A DNA stretch of 64,000 nucleotides from NCBI GenBank assembly GCA_964030475.1, contig CAXIPT010000011.1, positions 635,262-699,261 of the forward strand, given 5' to 3'. This stretch comes from Tethya wilhelma (lineage: Eukaryota; Porifera; Demospongiae; Tethyida; Tethyidae). The notes beneath the pieces were generated by a model. It ran no database searches and was not told the DNA's origin. It was given only the letters and a program-made list of their open reading frames with translations. Shown here piece by piece: positions 57,324-64,000 of the stretch (positions are counted from its first letter, which is position 1; each line of letters opens with the position of its first letter). The position numbers and the translations under genes were made by a program.

Positions 57324-60300
57324 TTTCAGTTAAAGAAGGTCAGTGCTAGCCCCTCCCAGGGGGAGGAGTCTCATGACAACAACAGCTGCTCAGAAGGAGC
57401 TGATCTTGACGATGAAAACCCCATTTCCTCATCGTCTTCTTCTCTGAGAAGAAAGACCAACGCAAGGAGAGGTCTGGAGCCCGAGCACACGTGGTAGGTA
57501 CCACATATCTTTGAAAATTTTGGTTCAGTTAACATATTCAATTGACCTTTGTCATTAATAAAAATTTAATGGTTACTTCATCTATGATTCATGACACTTG
57601 TGTACCATAATTTAATTTATGGAAAGAAATATTCATTAGTGGAAATTTTTTGCACAAATCAAATTAACTTGCCAGAAAATGTTTTCATACAGTGTACTAT
57701 GTAGTTATAAGTTTTTGTACATGCGGTGCCTAGCTAGCTCGTATTGCACAATGCAGGCCTGGGAAATACAAAAATTTGCACAAAAATTAAGAAAATTTCT
57801 CATTATACATGTACATGCATGTATTGTACAGTAAAAAATTATAATTTATTGTTTGTTTGTTTGTTTGTTTGTTTGTTTGTTTAGGTCTCGTAAGCGTAAG
57901 ACTCTCACCCCGACACAGAAACGTAGTAGCTCCATCTCCCGCAAGTCACACAGTTCCAGATCACCGCACACGGCCACACCCACTCTCACTCACACCCCTC
58001 CTCACAATGTGCCGGCGTACAATTCGAGCGGAACTGGTTTTACGAGTAGCAATACCGGTTATACCGGTTTTACAGCTACTGCTCCTGTTCAGAACACTGT
58101 TATTGTCCAACAGACGGGACAGAGTGTGTACGTCCAACAACAGGTAAGACTGGTGTGCTTTAATTAGAACTGTGCATTTTACGTTGCATGTCTTGAAGTA
58201 CATGATGCTTGATCTATTATTAGCAAATGTTCTATAAATAGAATAACACCTTCAGGACTATATATATTGCAGTACACTGTGTATATTTAGAGAGAGAGAG
58301 AAAGCAAATACATTTCCTGGCCATTTAAGATGTGTGTTCTTAATGTATTAATTACTGTATGCCTACATGCAGTGATACAATGTAATTGTGTGTAGAAAGC
58401 AATCACACTTTGTACAAAATTGACATCTCATTTTACCAATTGTAGCAACTTTTCATGCAGGAAATTGTTTCGATAAGCGAAGCAAACTTGATTTCCCCAA
58501 TCTATTTAATTTTTTATGATAAGCAAAATAAAACTAATTTTCCAATCTATTTCTATGATCTTTAAATCATGATTTTATATCTTTTCAAAAATTTTCACAA
58601 CTAGACGTTTATGTACCCTATAGCATAGATAGCCAGAGTATATTATCTCTACCTGTAGGTATTTCAAGATGGCCTCCAGACCACCATACTTCCAACCCAC
58701 TACGTCCAACCAGGCACAGCTCAAGTGGCAGGTACAGCCACTCCCGGTGGCACTCAACAACCCTCTTACCTCCAAGTGCGGCAGACGTCTCTTCTCGGGC
58801 CTCACCCCTCCCTCTTAGCCTACTCACACCTCACTCCCTCACTCTCCACCACCCACACCCCTCACACCGCACTCCTACAGCCAGGTACTGCCACGCCCAT
58901 CGGTCTCGCTCCGTTGCCCACAACAGTGAGACCAGGGGGGTTGACGGGGAATCTAGTACCCTCTCTCGTTGCTCAGCAAGCCCAGGAGTCAGTGGGTGTC
59001 CAACAGCAGCAGTACTACACACATCAGGCGGTGAGTGGATTATCATCACTATGGTACCGTATAGCACAAAATATTGGCCGGAATAAAATTTGGCGGATTG
59101 TCAACAATTTCATGTTTGGTGGTGTGATAGCTAGCGCACGCAGCAATACCCCTTTCAGTCAAGAAATGTGATTTTCAGCTCGAGCACAACTCGGCTCATT
59201 TGAATATTCATAAGTGCGACCTTTGAAGTCAGTCGCTCTGGCAACAGCCCTCTGGCAGAATGAGTCCAGTTAACCACGCCCACTCAAAGAAAAGAGCTCG
59301 AAAGACGTGCACGCCGCACGATCCCCAAAATCACTCCAAAATGCCAGCGCTTGCTGCTCCATCCACATAGAACTCTTTGCTTGACACCCCCCTACTACAT
59401 ACTAGAGTATATGACTCTTTTTGTTAAAAAAAAAAANGATCGTGAGGGGGCCTCTGAAACTCCGCCTCCTAAGAAAAAACGGAAAATTGACGGAAAATCT
59501 CGTTCTAAGGAGCATGGAAAGAAAGAGGCCTTTCGTCACAAGGTAGTGATAATGAGTATAACCATAATGATTAATAAACTTTAATAATTAATTGTGTACG
59601 TAAATGGTGTGTTAATTAGCATTAAAATTATTTATGAATCATATTATATTATATCCGTACTTCTGTTTATAAACTTGTATTCATATAGATTAGTAGTTTT
59701 TCCACTGTACACAGATTTAGGTTAGATCTACACATTGCTAGTAAAGTAGTATGCATTAGCCTCGTTCCTAAGCTCCCTCCTTCACGAATAAAATATTTGC
59801 AAAGGAGAAACCTGGGAACGAGGCTAGTATTTTTTTACTATAGATATTATGTAGTATTTTTTTCTCTGCTGTATGTGACGTGTGCTGTGTGATCTTTCTC
59901 TCTAGGTGTCCAAGGTTGTCACCCACTGCCTCGACCAGCACAGGAAGTCAGACTGCAAGTACGGAAGGATCACTTGTGCTGAGGACTTCAAGTACCTGGC
60001 TAGAAAGGTACGCATAGTGAATCAGTGATACATACTGTCTGTATAGCAGAAAGTTTTGTGAAGTTTAACTTTTGCAGTTTTCTGTGAAAGTTTTGTTTGT
60101 GAAATTCTCTGTAACGTATAATAATTATACGTATGGGCTCGCACAGCTCATCCAGAAAGCTAGAATGCAAAATGTTTGACTAGAGACATCCGTAAAAGTT
60201 TGAGACTGCGAAACTTTCCCGCTATATGGTATACACAGAGATGTACTGCCATATACTTCTCTACAACAATCATGTACAGTAGTCTTGCTTGTCTCGCTGA

Positions 60301-61200
60301 CCAGACTCTTTGCAAGTCTTGATCCAGCTTTACAGCAGCATGCAGTTAGCTTCATTCTCTTCATATGATAATGTGCATGCAATGCAACAAAGAAGAATTA
60401 GTACTTCATAAATTGTGCAATGTCAGTGATTCTGCTACTATAATAATATTATGTTAGACAGGGTGGACCACCCTGTTACATTTGAACTAAATGAATTAAC
60501 ATCAAAGGAATGGGAGTGATTTGAGGCTTAGCTGAATTAATAGCATGTAACAAGTATTATTGAGCACCCTGTATAAGTTTTATTGTGGAGGAATCACTGC
60601 AATGTGCAACTTTCTTGCATGTAATTTGTTTGTAGCCTCGTTCCCAGGCTCTCTCTCTCAATCCTTGAGTCCACACATTTGTTTCATTTGTTGAGAGAGA
60701 GCCTAAAGCTAAAGCCCATCTGGTTTGAGAATGCCGATAGAAGAAATTGAATAACTTTCAAAATTTCAAGCACCATTGGAAAGCACTCGTTCTCCCCGTT
60801 CTTTTGGTTGCTTTTTCAGCTTCCTACACCTTACCAATCAAAAGTTAGCAATTTTTTCCCCATAATAAAAAGTATTGCATGAATCTCATTATTTCACTTC
60901 CAGCAGCATTCTCAATTAATTAAACCTGATGGACTTTTAGGAACAAGACTAATTGATTTCCATGGTGCATGTTCGTATGAAGTTTTGGCACAATTTCAAA
61001 GATTTTTTTTTTAAAAGACTCTTTTTCTTTTTTTCTTTCTATTTTAGTTGACCTATGGACTCACTGAGAAGGAGATCTCCAGAAAGGGTGGTGTGCATCA
61101 ATTAGAATTTACCGATTCCGTCAAAACTAAAGTCAAAGAATACATTCGCCTCTACATGAAGAAATCTGGCCCCGTATATAGGAAAACAAAAAGCCCATAG
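52782..61200 (+). CDS. SETD2: SETD2, histone H3K36 methyltransferase, with gaps
   Basis: Eighteen visible exons: 52782-52828, 52899-52926, 53008-53096, 54359-54423, 54496-54559, 54647-54698, 54835-54911, 54975-55098, 55182-55259, 55609-55706, 55892-56146, 56519-57025, 57330-57493, 57885-58143, 58659-59030, 59438-59542, 59906-60007 and 61048-61200 (about 880 codons). Domain order: a short N-terminus, AWS cysteines (VCDCQ, ACGETC, CPCGEYC), SET ([38 protein letters not shown]), an LLWSWM helical region with a ~170-residue acidic exon ([25 protein letters not shown]), Gln/Pro/Thr-rich exons, and a C-terminal SRI domain that binds the RNA polymerase II tail. It trimethylates H3K36 during elongation. 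The post-SET cysteine exon is missing: splicing 55706 to 55892 is out of phase, and a gap sits at 55754. The WW exon is also unseen, and a gap sits at 59437. The N-terminus is far shorter than in human SETD2. Confidence 0.93.
53205..53394. mobile_element. MITE with CTGTATAGC termini, copy B
   Basis: About 190 bp in SETD2 intron 3, with ends CTGTATAGCGGGAAAGTTTC and GAAACTTTCCTGCTATACAG. It is orthologous to the element at 44109-44308. The left TA has become TG. Confidence 0.7.
55311..55360. repeat. (CA)n microsatellite in SETD2 intron
   Basis: An uninterrupted CA tract in the intron between the NHSC exon and the last SET exon. Shorter CA tracts lie at 55143-55162 and 55850-55877. Confidence 0.95.
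55535..55598. repeat. (CT)n microsatellite forming a polypyrimidine tract
   Basis: A long CT run directly before the CCCCCCACTAG acceptor at 55608, so it serves as the pyrimidine tract of that splice site. Similar CT runs precede the exons at 57330 and, via 63430-63512, at 63548. Confidence 0.9.
55727..55754. repeat. (CT)n microsatellite ending in an assembly gap
   Basis: A CT tract followed by N at 55754, in the intron after the last SET exon. The gap lies where the post-SET exon is expected. Confidence 0.9.
56299..56371. mobile_element. Foldback element with GCCTCGTAAACCAG termini
   Basis: GCCTCGTAAACCAGTCCCCC (from 56302) pairs with GGGGGGACTGGTTTACGAGG (to 56370), with a ~25 bp loop. 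It would form a strong hairpin in a SETD2 intron. Confidence 0.7.
57282..57318. repeat. (CT)n microsatellite before a SETD2 exon
   Basis: A CT tract in the intron, ending just before the TCATTTCAG acceptor at 57321-57329. Confidence 0.9.
58144..58658. other. SETD2 intron, nothing else seen
   Basis: AT-rich intron between two Gln/Thr-rich exons. It has a short GA run near 58290 and no coding signal. Confidence 0.6.
59053..59437. other. SETD2 intron with MITE-like sequence and gap
   Basis: It begins with TACCGTATAGCACAAAATATTGGCCGG and AAATTTGGCGGATTG, like the TACCGTAAA element family, and ends in an A-run and N at 59437. The WW-domain exon expected between 59030 and 59438 is not present, so it is lost in the gap or absent. 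Confidence 0.5.
59754..59827. mobile_element. Small foldback element with GCCTCGTTCC termini
   Basis: TTAGCCTCGTTCC at the left pairs with GGGAACGAGGCTAG at the right; the whole element is about 74 bp, in a SETD2 intron. It shares the GCCTCGT end with the elements at 56299 and 60633. Confidence 0.6.
60039..60230. mobile_element. MITE with CTGTATAGC termini, third copy
   Basis: The left end CTGTATAGCAGAAAGTTTTG pairs with the right end CGAAACTTTCCCGCTATATG. It is the same family as 44109-44308 but an independent insertion, in the last SETD2 intron. Confidence 0.6.
60633..60951. mobile_element. GCCTCGTTCC-type element, about 320 bp
   Basis: It starts TAGCCTCGTTCCCAGGCTCT and ends TTTTAGGAACAAGACTAA, which are imperfect inverted repeats. 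A second inverted pair (AGGCTCTCTCTCTCAA and TTGAGAGAGAGCCT) lies within the first 80 bp. It is in the last SETD2 intron. Confidence 0.45.
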
Positions 61201-61692
61201 TTGTCAGCACAATTTATATTATGGTCATTTTTTATGTATTATGGATATATACAACCTTTTCGCACCCTTTTTCAAAACATTTTCAATATCCGCGTTATTT
61301 CATGCTTGTAAAATGAATGCGATTGCTTTGGAGGCGTGGTCGCCTGTGGGCGCCCGTGGGCAACGCCCATGTTTTGATCGTGTACACGTGGGGTTGCTTG
61401 AGTGCATATGCAATGGGCGAGGTTTTCTAGAAAGAGTTGAGTCGTTCACAGTCACATGGCTGAGCAGTTCAGCTACTTGAAGTGGTAGAAACAGGGCTAA
61501 TATAGTCTGTTTTACTGTGTGAACTTGATCGAAATCTACTGAGCTAGAGACCGCTAAGTTTTGAACGTCTTTGAAAGAACAACTCAAGGATAAAGTGTAC
61601 AGACACGGAGAAAGAGGACTCGTGACAGTCGTGTAAAGGTGCCTGGCTGAATTTCACCGCCCTGTAACCGAGGGAGACGCTCTCAACCGATC
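61201..61692. other. Spacer between SETD2 and the next gene, with probable promoter
   Basis: About 490 bp. The stretch 61310-61450 is richer in CpG and GC (GGCGTGGTCGCC, GGGCGCCCGTGGGCAACG) than its surroundings, which suits a TATA-less promoter for the gene starting at 61693. The rest up to the ATG is likely 5' UTR. Confidence 0.4.
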
Positions 61693-63744
<2,052 letters not shown>

Positions 63745-63953
63745 GTATATTTAGTGCATAGTATATGGTTTCTATATAATCATTATGACAATATTGTTAT
63801 TTTATTGCTGTGTATATATACATGTATGTTAATATGTGCTTTGGTTTGTATTTGTCTTAATAATTTTTTTTGTTTGTTATTATGGATAGTGAAATGAGAA
63901 GCTAGTGGGTTGAAATTTGTGTCTTTAGTTTAGGATTGCCAGTTGTAATTACA

Positions 63954-64000
<47 letters not shown>
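63745..64000. other. Intron start running off the window, ending in (CT)n
   Basis: AT-rich intron sequence after the third exon's donor. The last ~45 bases are a CT tract cut by the window edge. Confidence 0.6.

Noticed and set aside
61241..61587. Short ORFs on both strands between SETD2 and the next gene
   Set aside because: They are small, without domains or splice sites, and fall in the likely promoter and 5' UTR.

Overview
This is eukaryotic nuclear DNA, most likely from an early-branching marine animal, with a demosponge as my best guess. The evidence is GT-AG introns (most about 60 to 600 bp, a few over 1 kb), an animal-type SETD2 gene with AWS, SET and SRI parts, deoxyhypusine hydroxylase, AT-rich spacers full of CA/CT microsatellites, many small terminal-inverted-repeat elements, and a degenerate LINE. 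The organism call is an inference. Four single N characters (45481, 48082, 55754, 59437) mark assembly gaps. Each follows a simple-sequence or homopolymer tract.

Positions 1-38378 are one uninterrupted reading frame that is still open at the left edge. It encodes at least 12,790 residues made of about 103 tandem copies of a ~125-residue beta-rich module, dense in N-glycosylation sequons. The modules have a second layer of order. Landmark variants (an extended strand insertion, paired cysteines, a conserved loop) recur every 23 modules, about 8.6 kb, with a half-step of 11 then 12 modules. This coding higher-order repeat in one giant exon is the most unusual thing in the window.

Positions 38379-42556 hold a small three-exon gene for a secreted cysteine-containing protein, lying between two copies of a dispersed repeat. 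Positions 42557-61200 hold a compact intronless deoxyhypusine hydroxylase gene followed 241 bp later by SETD2. This gene pair is present twice. The first block (42.5-45.4 kb) has an intact DOHH but only the first five SETD2 exons. The second block (51.4-61.2 kb) has a broken DOHH fragment but a nearly full SETD2, whose post-SET and WW exons seem to be lost in gaps. Between the blocks are a Ulp1-like protease plus PHD-finger gene bounded by inverted repeats, a minus-strand gene joining a homeodomain-like and an HMG-like segment, an internally deleted LINE, and a broken ADP-ribosyltransferase-like exon. The duplication may be genuine or may be two haplotypes placed in tandem.

Positions 61693-63744 carry the first three coding exons of another gene that runs off the right edge. 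Its visible part is low-complexity and I cannot name it. DOHH (eIF5A hypusination) and SETD2 (H3K36 methylation) are housekeeping genes with no obvious link to the giant adhesin-like protein.
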